DNA from: Sphingobium yanoikuyae
GTDB lineage: Bacteria > Pseudomonadota > Alphaproteobacteria > Sphingomonadales > Sphingomonadaceae
DNA length: 64,000 nt
Reading direction: 5' to 3'
Assembly: GCF_013001025.1 (NCBI RefSeq)
Contig: NZ_CP053021.1
Coordinates: forward strand, 310,001 to 374,000
Shown in pieces: positions 25,743 through 34,673 of this stretch. Within the stretch, counting starts at the first letter, position 1. Each line of letters starts with the position of its first letter. The translations under genes were made by a program, and so were the position numbers. A model generated the notes under the pieces. That model saw only the letters and a list, made by a program, of their open reading frames with translations, made no database searches and was not told the DNA's origin.

Positions 25743-26167
25743 GATGTGGGGCCGCCACCATTGCGCATTCGATCCCATGCACCCGGTGGCAAATTGTCCC
25801 GCATGTGCGGATCAAAATCCTGAATAGCGTCATCGACGGCGGCCTTCATCTGTTGCTCAGCTTGCCGTTGCTCAGCAGCTTCACGCGCAGCATCCGCCTC
25901 GTCCGTATCGTAGGCGATCATTTCCTCGCCATCTTCGTCGATATAGACGCGGTATCGCATCTCGATTTCGACGTTGTTTTTGTAGATCGCAGTGCCATGG
26001 CAGACCAAATCCTTGGGGGAGCGCGATGTTTCTCGCGCTCCGGTGATCTTCAACAGGCCCTGCTCCATCGCGACGACCTCCTGCTCAATGCCATCGCAGT
26101 CCCGGATTGGCTCATCAACACAGGCGGCCATCCCCAGAAACAAAAGCGGCGTGCAAGGCCATTTCAT
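25736..26167 (-). CDS. Putative lipoprotein (143 aa)
   Basis: The N-terminus MKWPCTPLLFLGMAACVDEP gives a short hydrophobic segment and a lipobox-like GMAAC. The rest is acidic and helical (DEADAAREAAEQRQAEQQMK), probably periplasmic. It follows the DUF805-like gene by three bases, so they are one operon. The function is unknown. Confidence 0.6.
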   Translation of the reverse strand: MKWPCTPLLFLGMAACVDEPIRDCDGIEQEVVAMEQGLLKITGARETSRSPKDLVCHGTAIYKNNVEIEMRYRVYIDEDGEEMIAYDTDEADAAREAAEQRQAEQQMKAAVDDAIQDFDPHMRDNLPPGAWDRMRNGGGPTSY

Positions 26168-26170
26168 CGA

Positions 26171-26776
26171 TCAGCCTTGCGCCAAGATCGCTGCTTTCTG
26201 GCTGAGGAACTCGTCTTCGGATAGCAACCCACGGTCACGAAGCGATCCGAGCCGCTCGATGCGGGTCATCGTATCGTCGGCGGAGGACGCCTGAGCGGGC
26301 GGCGTCCATCCCGACGCGTGATCGTTAACCGGATACTGAGAACGGGGAGCTTCGAGCATTTCGACACCATCCGGATAGCCGTATGCGTTTTCGCCTTCAT
26401 CGCCGCGCTTGACAGCAACGTAAAGGGTATAGCCGACACCCACTAGGATTACACCATAGCCTTTGAAAGCCCCCTGAGCAGTCTCGGCGTTCGCAATCAG
26501 GAAAATGCCGACGACGGCCAGAACCGCATAGAAGGCCAGCATCTGCCCCGAACGCCCCGTATCGTGATAGCGCCGGACAGTGACGGAAATCTGGGGAATC
26601 GCGCATACCAACCCGATCAGGCCGGTGAGAATTCCGATGCGGTCGCCAATCACATACTCGACCAAAGAAGCCGCAACCATGGCGGACCACATCAGCGCGT
26701 GGAATTGCCAAAATTCCGCGCGACCCGAACGGCCAGAAAAATCAAAAATGCGCGAAAAAGGACGAAGACCTTCCAT
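26171..26776 (-). CDS. DUF805 membrane protein with C-terminal SHOCT motif
   Basis: A 201-residue inner-membrane protein. The N-terminus (FDFSGRSGRAEFWQFHAL) and four hydrophobic helices match DUF805 (RRYHDTGRSGQML is its conserved loop). The C-terminus (IERLGSLRDRGLLSEDEFLS, then QKAAIL) is a SHOCT-type oligomerisation motif. ATG 26776 follows a G-rich ribosome site; an upstream in-frame start is less likely. It is divergent from an XRE regulator across a palindrome. Confidence 0.75.
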   Translation of the reverse strand: MEGLRPFSRIFDFSGRSGRAEFWQFHALMWSAMVAASLVEYVIGDRIGILTGLIGLVCAIPQISVTVRRYHDTGRSGQMLAFYAVLAVVGIFLIANAETAQGAFKGYGVILVGVGYTLYVAVKRGDEGENAYGYPDGVEMLEAPRSQYPVNDHASGWTPPAQASSADDTMTRIERLGSLRDRGLLSEDEFLSQKAAILAQG

Positions 26777-26806
26777 CGATACCCCCCTGAAAATCCACGG
26801 CATTTA

Positions 26807-26823
26807 TATTCCAAAATGGAATA
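26807..26823. promoter_or_regulatory. Perfect dyad in a divergent promoter
   Basis: TATTCCA-AAA-TGGAATA, 7-bp arms, between the divergent DUF805 and XRE genes. It is a plausible operator for the XRE protein encoded 25 bp away. Confidence 0.5.
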
Positions 26824-26847
26824 CACGCAAGCCGCGATTAGCCGGAC

Positions 26848-27111
26848 TTGGTGGCAGGACCAGCTTATTCTGAAGAACGACGGATCATCGCCCGTATTAT
26901 TCGGGAAGCCCGAGAACGCGTCGGGCTGCATCAAGCCGTGCTCGCTGAGCGGATTGGCAAAACCCAGAGTTACATCAGCAAGATTGAGGGGAGCCACCAA
27001 GGGGTGGACGTGCTGGTTCTTTTGGACATTGCGCAGGCATTGGAAACTGATCCGGTCGAGCTTTTCTCCCGAATTTCCTCCGAGGTTGTCCGTGCACAGG
27101 GGCATCGATGA
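26848..27111 (+). CDS. XRE-family helix-turn-helix regulator
   Basis: An 87-residue Cro/CI-type DNA-binding protein: IIREARERVGLHQAVLAERI, then GKTQSYISKIEGSHQGVDVL is a full five-helix HTH. An in-frame stop lies just upstream, so the start is TTG 26848 or GTG 26851. It overlaps the next gene by four bases (ATGA). It probably autoregulates via the dyad at 26807. Confidence 0.8.
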   Translation: MVAGPAYSEERRIIARIIREARERVGLHQAVLAERIGKTQSYISKIEGSHQGVDVLVLLDIAQALETDPVELFSRISSEVVRAQGHR

Positions 27112-27491
27112 CACCATTCAGCGAGGGCTCACAGCGACAGTTCAGGCTTCCGCCGCAGTCAGGCATTGCCGCCGGTGAAACCATTCGTGTATCTGCCCGC
27201 GATATGAGCGTAGAGACCGAACTGGCACAGGTTACCGACCGCATACGGAGGCAACACGATGTCGCGCCGTTTCTGCAACGGTTGCATGCAACCAGTCAGA
27301 TGCACCTGATGCCGATGCCGGGAGACATGATGGAGATCGTGTCAGCATCACCGGATTATATCCAGCCAGAACCCGGCTCGCCGCCCGTCTGGCTGCAAAT
27401 CGCCGCCGGGAACGACGCTGCTGAGCTTGTCATTTATCGCTCGGAGGCTGACAGCAATTTATACGTTTTTGTCCCCATTCAGGTCGGCTGA
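27108..27491 (+). CDS. Hypothetical protein (127 aa), coupled to the XRE gene
   Basis: Unknown soluble protein (VTDRIRRQHDVAPFLQRLHA, then PPVWLQIAAGNDAAELVIYR). It overlaps the XRE regulator by ATGA. The arrangement recalls regulator-effector or toxin-antitoxin pairs, but no toxin fold is recognised. Confidence 0.5.
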   Translation: MTPFSEGSQRQFRLPPQSGIAAGETIRVSARDMSVETELAQVTDRIRRQHDVAPFLQRLHATSQMHLMPMPGDMMEIVSASPDYIQPEPGSPPVWLQIAAGNDAAELVIYRSEADSNLYVFVPIQVG

Positions 27492-27600
27492 ATTTGCCCT
27501 TTTTGTGGCCGGGCAAGGGGTGTCTCGGCAATCAGCTTAGCCGTTCTGGTGAATTTCGCTCTACCAGTCGTTGCGGCGCGAAGATGCATGAGATATGGAA

Positions 27601-27617
27601 CAAATAGAGAATATTTG
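27601..27617. promoter_or_regulatory. Dyad upstream of the methyltransferase gene
   Basis: CAAATA-GAGAA-TATTTG, 6-bp arms, 67 bp before the methyltransferase start. The methyltransferase has its own N-terminal HTH, and related enzymes repress their own genes, so this is a candidate operator. Confidence 0.4.
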
Positions 27618-27683
27618 CGAGAGAGGCACTTGCCTTTCTGGGCAGCTTTATGACATGGTGTCGAAAATTGTCCCAGAGGTTTC

Positions 27684-28904
27684 ATGATCAACGAATTCGC
27701 CGCCCTTCGCATCCGCGCCGGTCTTTCGATCGACGATGTCGCGCTCATGACAGGGTATAGCGCCCGTCAGGTCCAGCGCTGGGAGGCCGGTGATGGAAAA
27801 CCACGTGAAGCTGCGGTCGGCCTGTTGAAATCAATGGCATCTGTCGCGCCAGCGCCATCTACAAGTCGCTTCAATTTCATCGACCTGTTCGCCGGTATTG
27901 GCGGCATTCGCAAGGGATTCGATGCGATCGGCGGCCATTGCGTTTTCACGTCTGAATGGAACAAGTTTTCCCAGCAGACCTATGCCGCCAATTTTCGCGA
28001 CAATCACCCACCTCACGGCGACATCACTACAATCGGCGCAGATGACATTCCCGATCATGACGTTTTGCTCGCAGGTTTTCCCTGCCAGCCTTTCTCGATC
28101 GCCGGTGTTTCCAAGAAGAATTCTCTCGGCCGCTCCCACGGCTTTGCGGATGAAACTCAGGGAACTTTGTTCTTCGATGTGGCACGCATTCTGAAAGCGA
28201 AGCACCCCTCGGCATTCTTGCTCGAGAATGTCAAAAACCTCACCAGCCACGACAAGGGGCGCACTTTTCAGGTGATCCTGAAGACGCTCACGGAGGAACT
28301 GGGCTATAAAGTCTGGCATAAAGTCATTGATGCCCAGCATTTCCTCCCGCAGCATCGGGAGCGAATCGTTATCGTTGGCTTCAGGGAAGATGTCCCATTC
28401 TCGTGGGATGATCTGAAGCTCCCTGCGAAGGGCAGTGTCCGCCTGAAAGCCATCCTGCATCCCGAAGATGCGTCGGAGAAGCCCGAAGCCGCCTTCACGC
28501 TTGGGACGAACGCTGCCGTGAACGGCAAATACACTCTGACGGATAAGCTCTGGCAATATCTTCAGGGCTATGCGGACAAACACAAGGCTGCCGGTAATGG
28601 CTTCGGCTTTGGTCTCGTCACCCCGAACGATGTCACCCGGACACTGTCTGCCCGATACTATAAGGATGGCTCCGAAATCCTTGTCAGTCAGGGCAAAGGG
28701 AAAAATCCCCGCAGGCTGACTCCCCGTGAATGTGCGCGCCTGATGGGTTACGGAGATGACTTCAAAATCCCGGTTTCCGATACGCAGGCATATAAGCAAT
28801 TCGGCAACTCCGTGGCCGTGCCGGTCTTTGAAGCCGTAGCCCGGATTATGCAGCCCCATATCCAGACGCTTGTGGAAGCAGGCGATCAGCGCAAAGCCGC
28901 CTGA
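27684..28904 (+). CDS. DNA cytosine-5 methyltransferase, Dcm/M.EcoRII-like, with N-terminal HTH
   Basis: A 406-residue m5C methyltransferase. Residues 1-50 form an HTH ([20 protein letters not shown]). Conserved motifs follow: [18 protein letters not shown] with the catalytic Cys in [60 protein letters not shown]. The sequence around [13 protein letters not shown] and [12 protein letters not shown] is very like Dcm/EcoRII, so CCWGG (or a close variant) is the likely target. It heads an operon with vsr and an MvaI-like nuclease. The HTH probably gives autoregulation. The specificity is inferred. Confidence 0.93.
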   Translation: MINEFAALRIRAGLSIDDVALMTGYSARQVQRWEAGDGKPREAAVGLLKSMASVAPAPSTSRFNFIDLFAGIGGIRKGFDAIGGHCVFTSEWNKFSQQTYAANFRDNHPPHGDITTIGADDIPDHDVLLAGFPCQPFSIAGVSKKNSLGRSHGFADETQGTLFFDVARILKAKHPSAFLLENVKNLTSHDKGRTFQVILKTLTEELGYKVWHKVIDAQHFLPQHRERIVIVGFREDVPFSWDDLKLPAKGSVRLKAILHPEDASEKPEAAFTLGTNAAVNGKYTLTDKLWQYLQGYADKHKAAGNGFGFGLVTPNDVTRTLSARYYKDGSEILVSQGKGKNPRRLTPRECARLMGYGDDFKIPVSDTQAYKQFGNSVAVPVFEAVARIMQPHIQTLVEAGDQRKAA

Positions 28905-28907
28905 GGC

Positions 28908-29360
28908 TTGGTGGACGTCCATGATGCCGTGACCCGCAGCCGGAATATGGCTGCAATCAAGGGCAGCCATACCAAACCGGAATTACAGATCAGAAAGGCG
29001 TTACATGCAGCCGGGCTTCGATATCGGCTGCATGTAAAGGACCTGCCCGGCAAACCCGATCTGGTGTTTCCGCGTTTCCGGGCGGTGATCTTCGTAAATG
29101 GCTGCTTCTGGCATCAGCATGATTGCCACCTGTTTAAATGGCCTGCCACACGCGAGGAGTTCTGGCACACCAAGATCGCCCGTAATGTCGAGAATGATGA
29201 GTGGGCTATTGCGAGCCTTAAGGCAGCCGGTTGGCGTGTAGCGATCATCTGGGAGTGCGCTCTGAAAGGCAAAGCCAGAATAGAATTTCCGACGGCTATG
29301 CAACGTCTTATCGCATGGATACAGTCTGACGAGCAGGCTATCACCATCAGGGGCGGATAA
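28908..29360 (+). CDS. vsr: Very-short-patch repair endonuclease (Vsr)
   Basis: A 150-residue mismatch endonuclease that nicks at T:G mismatches arising from 5-methylcytosine deamination. Family motifs: TRSRNMAAIKGSHTKPELQI, then LPGKPDLVFPRFRAVIFVNG with the catalytic Asp, and CFWHQHDCHLFKWPAT with the catalytic His and structural zinc ligands. It starts 3 bp after the methyltransferase stop; TTG 28908 or GTG 28911 are both possible. It protects the sites methylated by its operon partner. Confidence 0.93.
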   Translation: MVDVHDAVTRSRNMAAIKGSHTKPELQIRKALHAAGLRYRLHVKDLPGKPDLVFPRFRAVIFVNGCFWHQHDCHLFKWPATREEFWHTKIARNVENDEWAIASLKAAGWRVAIIWECALKGKARIEFPTAMQRLIAWIQSDEQAITIRGG

Positions 29361-30689
29361 TTGGTCGGATCACTTGGGCAGTTGCTGGACCTGATGCGTC
29401 ACAACGGCGCATCCCGCATCTACGCAAAGAAACTGGCCCCCAACGACAACTCCAAGAATCAGGTTTATCTGGGAGGCGACTTTTCGGCCCTGAACATAAT
29501 CCCTCACGGGAACATCTACACCGATGGAGCCGAAATCGCTGGAGCGGTCCGGGATCGGGCAAAGGCAGCGGTCGATTTCTACTGGATCGACGATGACGGC
29601 AGACATCATGCGCCGAACACCGGACTGATCCTCTATCCAAAATATCCTGAAGTCCGCATGTCCGGGTTTCTGCTCGGATGCCGTGGCGCTCCGTCAGGGA
29701 TCATGCGAGTGCGCGATGAAGGCCGCGTGCTGATATTGGGAGTCGCTCCTCAAGGTGAGGTGATGGGTTATGCCGCAGACGCGGATCATCCCGTGACTGT
29801 CGAACTCAATGCGCGAGAATGGCCCACGATAGGGGTCTTCCTCGAACTTCCGCTGACGCTCGCGCAACAGGAAAGTCCCAAAACAATCCTGCTCAATGAA
29901 TTACGTCGGATATACGAGCTTCAATGGATTATGTCCCAGAAGTTAGCTGCCAATGGGGTAAAGGCCCCCTATGCGGCCCGAAATGGCGGCGGATATACGC
30001 TGGAAGCTGAACTGGGCATCACCCCCAACGGCTGCGCAGAGCCCGACTTTATGGGGTGGGAAGTGAAGCAATATGGCGTGGGCGATTTCATAACCTATCG
30101 ACCAAAGTCTCCTGTCACGCTTATGACCCCTGAACCCACCGGAGGAATATACCGGACCGACGGGGTCGCTGAATTCCTCAGGAAATTTGGGTATCCGGAT
30201 CAGTCAGGGAAACCAGATCGGCTCAATTTTGGCGGTCGTTATGATTGCCAGCGCCAAGCTAATCATCTCACCGGCTTGCGAATGACTATGGAAGGTTATG
30301 ACAGCACGAGCGGGAAGATCGTTGACCTTGATGGCGGTATGACGCTTGTCGATGATCAGGATGTCATCGCTGCCTCATGGACCTTCAAGGGCCTGATGGC
30401 TCACTGGAATCGTAAGCATGCGCAGGCAGCCTATGTGCCGTCATTGTTCCACACACCGCCGCCAGAATATAGCTTCGGTCCGCGCATCTTACTTTGCGAG
30501 CAGACCGATTTTCTGCTGTTTCTGAAAGCGTTCGCCGCCGGTGTGATATATTATGATCCGGCGGTGAAAATGGAAAATGCGTCTTCGGCAGCACCTGCGA
30601 TCAAGCGGCGCAGCCAGTTTCGTGTCGGTCATACGGAGCTGGCCCAACTTTATCAGAGGTCAGAAACAATGTCTTTCGTGCCGGGATGA
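29361..30689 (+). CDS. MvaI/BcnI-type restriction endonuclease
   Basis: A 442-residue type II restriction enzyme. The C-terminal half holds the PD-(D/E)XK core GGGYTLEAELGI, then EPDFMGWEVKQY (Glu, Asp and ExK), as in MvaI and BcnI, which cut CCWGG and CCSGG. The N-terminal 170 residues (SRIYAKKLAPNDNSKNQVYL) are an extra domain of unknown role. The TTG start directly follows the vsr stop, with AGGGGCGG upstream. Its pairing with the Dcm-like methyltransferase makes a complete restriction-modification operon. Confidence 0.85.
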   Translation: MVGSLGQLLDLMRHNGASRIYAKKLAPNDNSKNQVYLGGDFSALNIIPHGNIYTDGAEIAGAVRDRAKAAVDFYWIDDDGRHHAPNTGLILYPKYPEVRMSGFLLGCRGAPSGIMRVRDEGRVLILGVAPQGEVMGYAADADHPVTVELNAREWPTIGVFLELPLTLAQQESPKTILLNELRRIYELQWIMSQKLAANGVKAPYAARNGGGYTLEAELGITPNGCAEPDFMGWEVKQYGVGDFITYRPKSPVTLMTPEPTGGIYRTDGVAEFLRKFGYPDQSGKPDRLNFGGRYDCQRQANHLTGLRMTMEGYDSTSGKIVDLDGGMTLVDDQDVIAASWTFKGLMAHWNRKHAQAAYVPSLFHTPPPEYSFGPRILLCEQTDFLLFLKAFAAGVIYYDPAVKMENASSAAPAIKRRSQFRVGHTELAQLYQRSETMSFVPG

Positions 30690-30702
30690 AACGGAGAACA
30701 AC

Positions 30703-30912
30703 ATGTCGAATTTCAAACCGGGCGGCGATGCGAAGGCAATCTCGCGTATCGCTTCGGAGCGATACGGCAGCTTTCTTGCCATGTTTGAGAATCACGGCTG
30801 GCCCGAGCGAGGATCGGATATGATGCGCAAGGTGCAAACGCGGGTGAAAGAGGAGTATGGGAGCGTATCGGCGTTCGTCGCACAGCATGACGATGAAGTG
30901 GAGAAAAGTTGA
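30703..30912 (+). CDS. Small hypothetical protein in the restriction-modification operon (69 aa)
   Basis: MSNFKPGGDAKAISRIASER begins a small, charged, helical protein with no recognised domain. ATG 30703 has ACGGAG upstream. It lies between the nuclease and the GIY-YIG gene, overlapping the latter's TTG by four bases, so it is co-translated. Confidence 0.6.
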   Translation: MSNFKPGGDAKAISRIASERYGSFLAMFENHGWPERGSDMMRKVQTRVKEEYGSVSAFVAQHDDEVEKS

Positions 30913-31739
30913 ACTTTCTTTGCGATGCTGTCGGGGTTCGCAGCGTTCTGCGCGATCATCAGCCCCATTATGTTTATGTTCTTTGCCGCCCCGATGGGGA
31001 GCCATTCTATGTCGGGAAGGGTGTCAAACTCCGTTGCCTTCACCATGAAGCCGAAGCCCGCAACACACGGCTTCTGACTCACAAACTGAATGTCATCCGG
31101 AGTCTCCACCGAAAGGGGGGTGCAGTTCAATATCGGATCGATAGCTCCTACCCCGATGAACTCTCTGCTCATTCGCGCGAACGTGCCCTCATCACTGAGA
31201 TTGGTCGCCATGACCTTCGGCGTGGCCCGCTGACCAACCAGACTGATGGCGGGGAAGGCGCATCAAACCCATCAGAGGAAAGCAGGCAGCGGCGGCGAGA
31301 TTCGCTTTGGGGTGAAGCAGATGATCCAGACCGCAATCTGATCAACAAATGGTTCCAGAAACTGACACCAGTAAAGTCAGTCCCAATCAAACCCGTAGCT
31401 ACATTCTCTCGGGCGGCCGGTCTGTGGAAAAACGACGACACGATTGGCATGAAGCCCCGGCAAGCTGGGGCAGTAGTAGCGACAGCCCTCGCTAATGGCA
31501 TTATGCTGGAGGCAGGATGCCTTCTTCCCCGGAGGCTGCATGTTGAGGGTGTGGAATACATTATCGAAAATGGGGTCGGCCGAGACATGGTATCGAACGG
31601 CATGATTGAGGTCCATGAGGACATCGTGACGCGCGAGACATTGCGGCTGACCGCTTCAGGTTTTCAGTTCGTGCTGAGCATCTTTGGATCGAAGACGCTT
31701 GTAGATGCAGGTCTGCTTTTACCTGAGACAATTCCATAA
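30909..31739 (+). CDS. GIY-YIG endonuclease-domain protein
   Basis: A 276-residue protein. The N-terminus is a clear GIY-YIG domain: HYVYVLCRPDGEPFYVGKG, then LRCLHHEAEAR, with ERALITEIG carrying the catalytic Glu region. The C-terminal 150 residues (MKPRQAGAVVATALANGIML onward) are unknown and may bind DNA. The TTG start overlaps the previous stop. It is last in the restriction-modification operon. It may be a second nuclease, a nicking component or a repair helper. Confidence 0.82.
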   Translation: MNFLCDAVGVRSVLRDHQPHYVYVLCRPDGEPFYVGKGVKLRCLHHEAEARNTRLLTHKLNVIRSLHRKGGAVQYRIDSSYPDELSAHSRERALITEIGRHDLRRGPLTNQTDGGEGASNPSEESRQRRRDSLWGEADDPDRNLINKWFQKLTPVKSVPIKPVATFSRAAGLWKNDDTIGMKPRQAGAVVATALANGIMLEAGCLLPRRLHVEGVEYIIENGVGRDMVSNGMIEVHEDIVTRETLRLTASGFQFVLSIFGSKTLVDAGLLLPETIP

Positions 31740-31819
31740 CAAATCGTCAACAACAACGGTGGGAAAATTCCCGGATTTCCTTTTTATTCCATACCAATAT
31801 CCTCCCGCCAGCAAAGTTT

Positions 31820-32584
31820 ATGGAGGCTAATTTGCTGGAAGCATACCGGAAAGAACTGCTAGCCGCCGCCGAGGCTGACGTGATCAAATGGTGCGGCCCG
31901 CATGACCTGAAGATTGGCCGCAACCAGCCTGACACGCACTGGCTGATGCTCTTTCAGGGGCGCTATGGTGGTCCGGTAACAGCCGAACAGGCACACCGCT
32001 TCCTTGTCACATTCCAATTGACCATGTTCCGCACTTGGGACGTCGACGCTGCGGCCGAAGCAATCCGGGACACGAGCGAGGCAAGTGAGTTTACTCCGTT
32101 GACGGCGATACCGGCTCTGAGTGCGCGTCTCGCTCCACTCGTTGAACGCAGCACGCAGGAAACGTCAGCGGCGAGCAAGATCGCAACTTTCGCGCAGCCG
32201 ACCACTCGGGTCTATATCTGGGATAAGCTTGCCACGCGATCTGCCCGCTATCGAGACTGGGTCCGCAGCGGCGGAACGGGGAGAAAGAAACTCGGTAGCC
32301 TATTCGTCCATGAGGGCAGGCATGATTATCCCGCCTATTATGCGGCCTGCGATCGAGCCATGGAAGATGAGCGGGAAAGGCCGGATTTCATTGCTGCGCG
32401 TGACCGACTGATTGCCCGGTTCCGCGCCGGTGACGGCATCATGTCCGAAGCCGCGATCGCCACCGATGACTTCATCGAACGTCGTTTGCTCGACAAGCTG
32501 ATGTTTGCCGAGGGGAACCTGCTGCGCCGGAAAAAAGGCGGCAATGACGGGGATGATGGTGCACCGATTTTGCTAGCTGCATGA
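31820..32584 (+). CDS. Hypothetical protein (254 aa)
   Basis: A soluble, mostly helical protein (LLEAYRKELLAAAEADVIKW at the start; KKLGSLFVHEGRHDYPAYYA in the middle). No family is recognised. It is preceded by an AT-rich 80-bp gap that probably holds its promoter and followed by a strong bidirectional hairpin. Confidence 0.6.
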   Translation: MEANLLEAYRKELLAAAEADVIKWCGPHDLKIGRNQPDTHWLMLFQGRYGGPVTAEQAHRFLVTFQLTMFRTWDVDAAAEAIRDTSEASEFTPLTAIPALSARLAPLVERSTQETSAASKIATFAQPTTRVYIWDKLATRSARYRDWVRSGGTGRKKLGSLFVHEGRHDYPAYYAACDRAMEDERERPDFIAARDRLIARFRAGDGIMSEAAIATDDFIERRLLDKLMFAEGNLLRRKKGGNDGDDGAPILLAA

Positions 32585-32597
32585 CGAACTTTGAGAT

Positions 32598-32630
32598 GAA
32601 CGGCCATGAGCATGATGCTCATGGCCGTTC
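32598..32630. terminator. Bidirectional hairpin between convergent genes
   Basis: Perfect 16-bp arms GAACGGCCATGAGCAT and ATGCTCATGGCCGTTC around a single G, between genes ending at 32584 and 32644. No U-run is present on either side, but the position supports termination. Confidence 0.7.
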
Positions 32631-32643
32631 CAACCCCACCTAC

Positions 32644-33186
32644 CTATTTCTTGTCCTCGAACAGATCAGCGGGCATCTCCAGCTTGATCAGCTTCCATGA
32701 CGCAAAGCCACGGCGCTCTAACAGGAACGACGGCCCTTCTTCATCGAGTTTCTTGTTGTGCAGGCGGACTCGGAAGCGATCGAGATTCACATAGGCACTG
32801 GTGCTTTCGATATCGGGGTTCTGCTCAACCTTCTCCTTCTCGGTCGGCTTCTGCCCCCTCACCAGCGCAGCGATACCATCCGGCGTCACAAAGCTGTCGA
32901 TCATACGGTCAATCATGGCTGGGATCATCAAAGCGCCTAGCGCCGCAAACGGGTTATCCCTCATCTCGGGATCACTCTGCATCTTCGCCATTATTGCCGC
33001 CGACATCTGCGACTTCAGGCTTTCCCTGACGGCCGGGAAGTCGACTCTGGCCTCCAGCTTATCGGTATCTGCTTCGAGAGCGGCAGTGCGCAGTGAATGC
33101 ATAGCGTAATAGGGCGATCCGAGGTATATCCCGCCCACAATCACGACCACAGCCACCGCAGCGGCGATCCACTTTTTCATTCCCAT
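32644..33186 (-). CDS. DUF2939-type membrane-anchored protein
   Basis: A 180-residue protein with an N-terminal membrane anchor (MGMKKWIAAAVAVVVIVGGI) followed by the DUF2939 pattern (YLGSPYYAMHSLRTAALEAD and DKLEARVDFPAVRESLKSQM). ATG 33186 follows GGGGGGAAC. It lies 40 bp downstream of a signal-peptide protein and could be co-transcribed. The role is unknown. Confidence 0.7.
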   Translation of the reverse strand: MGMKKWIAAAVAVVVIVGGIYLGSPYYAMHSLRTAALEADTDKLEARVDFPAVRESLKSQMSAAIMAKMQSDPEMRDNPFAALGALMIPAMIDRMIDSFVTPDGIAALVRGQKPTEKEKVEQNPDIESTSAYVNLDRFRVRLHNKKLDEEGPSFLLERRGFASWKLIKLEMPADLFEDKK

Positions 33187-33226
33187 GTTCCCCCCATAAC
33201 GGCCAGACAGCGGCGCTCGATGCTCG

Positions 33227-33709
33227 TCAGAATGCGCGCTCAACGGTATTCGGATCATATTTCTGGCAGCGCCCGGCGAAATCACCCGCCTTGCCCGACA
33301 CGCTGATCATGCCCGTGATCCGATCGATGCGGACCTTGGGATTGTTCAGCGGATTGACCGCGACTGAGGCGGTAATCTCTCGTTCTTTCACTTCGACGGA
33401 CTTGAGCTTGAACCATCCATCCTCGCCGCCTCGGATCGCGGGCAGCATGGACCTTGGCATGCGAATTCTACCTTCTTCGCCATCGATCCAGAGATTGACC
33501 TGATCCTCAAAGCCAACCGTTCGCGTTCCCACGACACTGGCTCCGCCATAGTTGCCGTTGCTATCCCATGCGTTGGCTGTCGCCTGCGCCACCTTGTTGG
33601 CAGAACCGCCGCCCATACAGGCCAGATCGAGCCTGCCGGTCAGTGGGCCTTGTGCATAACCAACGGTCGGCGCGGATATGAGCGCCGCTGCTGCGAGATA
33701 CCGAATCAT
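33227..33709 (-). CDS. Secreted hypothetical protein (160 aa)
   Basis: A signal peptide (MIRYLAAAALISAPTVGYAQ, likely cut after AQ) precedes a small beta-rich domain (VNLWIDGEEGRIRMPRSMLP). No family is recognised. ATG 33709 has GGGGGAAAGAA just upstream and is chosen over 33739. Confidence 0.65.
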   Translation of the reverse strand: MIRYLAAAALISAPTVGYAQGPLTGRLDLACMGGGSANKVAQATANAWDSNGNYGGASVVGTRTVGFEDQVNLWIDGEEGRIRMPRSMLPAIRGGEDGWFKLKSVEVKEREITASVAVNPLNNPKVRIDRITGMISVSGKAGDFAGRCQKYDPNTVERAF

Positions 33710-33786
33710 TTCTTTCCCCCAAGAAGTTGATCCGATCATGCCCGCCGACAGTTATGAAGTGGTGAGTGTGGCAATGACAAAGATTG

Positions 33787-34653
33787 TCACGTTTGTTCGG
33801 TGTCCAGCAGCCAGTCCATGCTCGGCAGCCCATCGTAGTCGGGCAGGAAGACATACCATGCAAAGTCCATCACATTGTTCTTTATGGTATCGCCTGAATC
33901 CACTTCCCATTGCGGTCGCCGAGGCAGGTTGAGCACATAGGCAAGTCCGGCGGTCCGCAGCCATTCGCTCCGCCTCTGAGTGCCCTGCCATCTTGTTGAT
34001 TGGAGGATACAGATCGGGCCAGATACGTGCGTTCGCGCCTTCTGGACGAATGCCATAGCCTTCGAGAATGGCGGGTTGGTCACCATGAAGTCGCACTCAG
34101 GCGGATCGTCCATAGTGAGGTAATCGCCGATCGTGGCCTGACCGCAGCCCGACAGTGCCGCCAATTCCTCGTCGCGGATGTCATTGACGAAGTGAGGGCC
34201 GGGATTTTTGCGCCGCATTATCTCGCGGATCATGCGACCATCGCCTGCCGACGGATCGCATCCTCTGCCTTGAAACCACTCCGGTCGATAATCGAGCAAT
34301 GAAGTGTAGGCATATTCAGGCGTCCGGAACACTTCATACCGCTCGCTACGGGCGCGGATGCTTTTCCGAGATTTCAACTTCGCTGGCTCTTTAGGGCGTG
34401 AGGTGACCGGTGGCTGTTGGCCGATCCGAGCCATCGCGCGAGTGACAGTGTTATGGCTCACTGGGCCACCGCGCGGTGCTCGATATCCTGCCTGATTCAG
34501 CGCGAGCATCATCTCAGGGATCGTCGCTCCCGTCATGCTCACGATTACCTCCAGTAGAGGTGTCGCGCGGGTATGCGCGTTGGCAATCCGCCGTTCTCTA
34601 CTGGCGATGATACCGGGTCGATAGGCGCGCTTGGAACTAAATGAACTCGGCAT
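33787..34653 (-). CDS. N6-adenine-type DNA methyltransferase with recombinase-like N-terminal helix-turn-helix
   Basis: A 288-residue protein. The C-terminal 190 residues form a Rossmann-type methyltransferase: motif I GRGCDPSAGDGRMIREIM, motif IV TNPPFSKAMAF. The N-terminal 90 residues (MMLALNQAGYRAPRGGPVSH, then NTVTRAMARIG) resemble the DNA-binding tail of large serine recombinases, an unusual pairing. Phage-like orphan methyltransferases are common in islands; the target sequence is unknown. No restriction gene is adjacent. The start at 34653 is next to repeated ACTAAATGAACT motifs. Confidence 0.75.
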   Translation of the reverse strand: MPSSFSSKRAYRPGIIASRERRIANAHTRATPLLEVIVSMTGATIPEMMLALNQAGYRAPRGGPVSHNTVTRAMARIGQQPPVTSRPKEPAKLKSRKSIRARSERYEVFRTPEYAYTSLLDYRPEWFQGRGCDPSAGDGRMIREIMRRKNPGPHFVNDIRDEELAALSGCGQATIGDYLTMDDPPECDFMVTNPPFSKAMAFVQKARTHVSGPICILQSTRWQGTQRRSEWLRTAGLAYVLNLPRRPQWEVDSGDTIKNNVMDFAWYVFLPDYDGLPSMDWLLDTEQT

Positions 34654-34673
34654 TCCGGCTCACTAAATGAACT
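34636..34673. repeat. Two direct ACTAAATGAACT repeats around the methyltransferase start
   Basis: ACTAAATGAACT at 34636-34647 and 34662-34673, a 26-bp period. The first is codons 3-6 of the methyltransferase gene, the second just upstream of its ATG. They may be binding sites for its own N-terminal helix-turn-helix. Confidence 0.45.
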
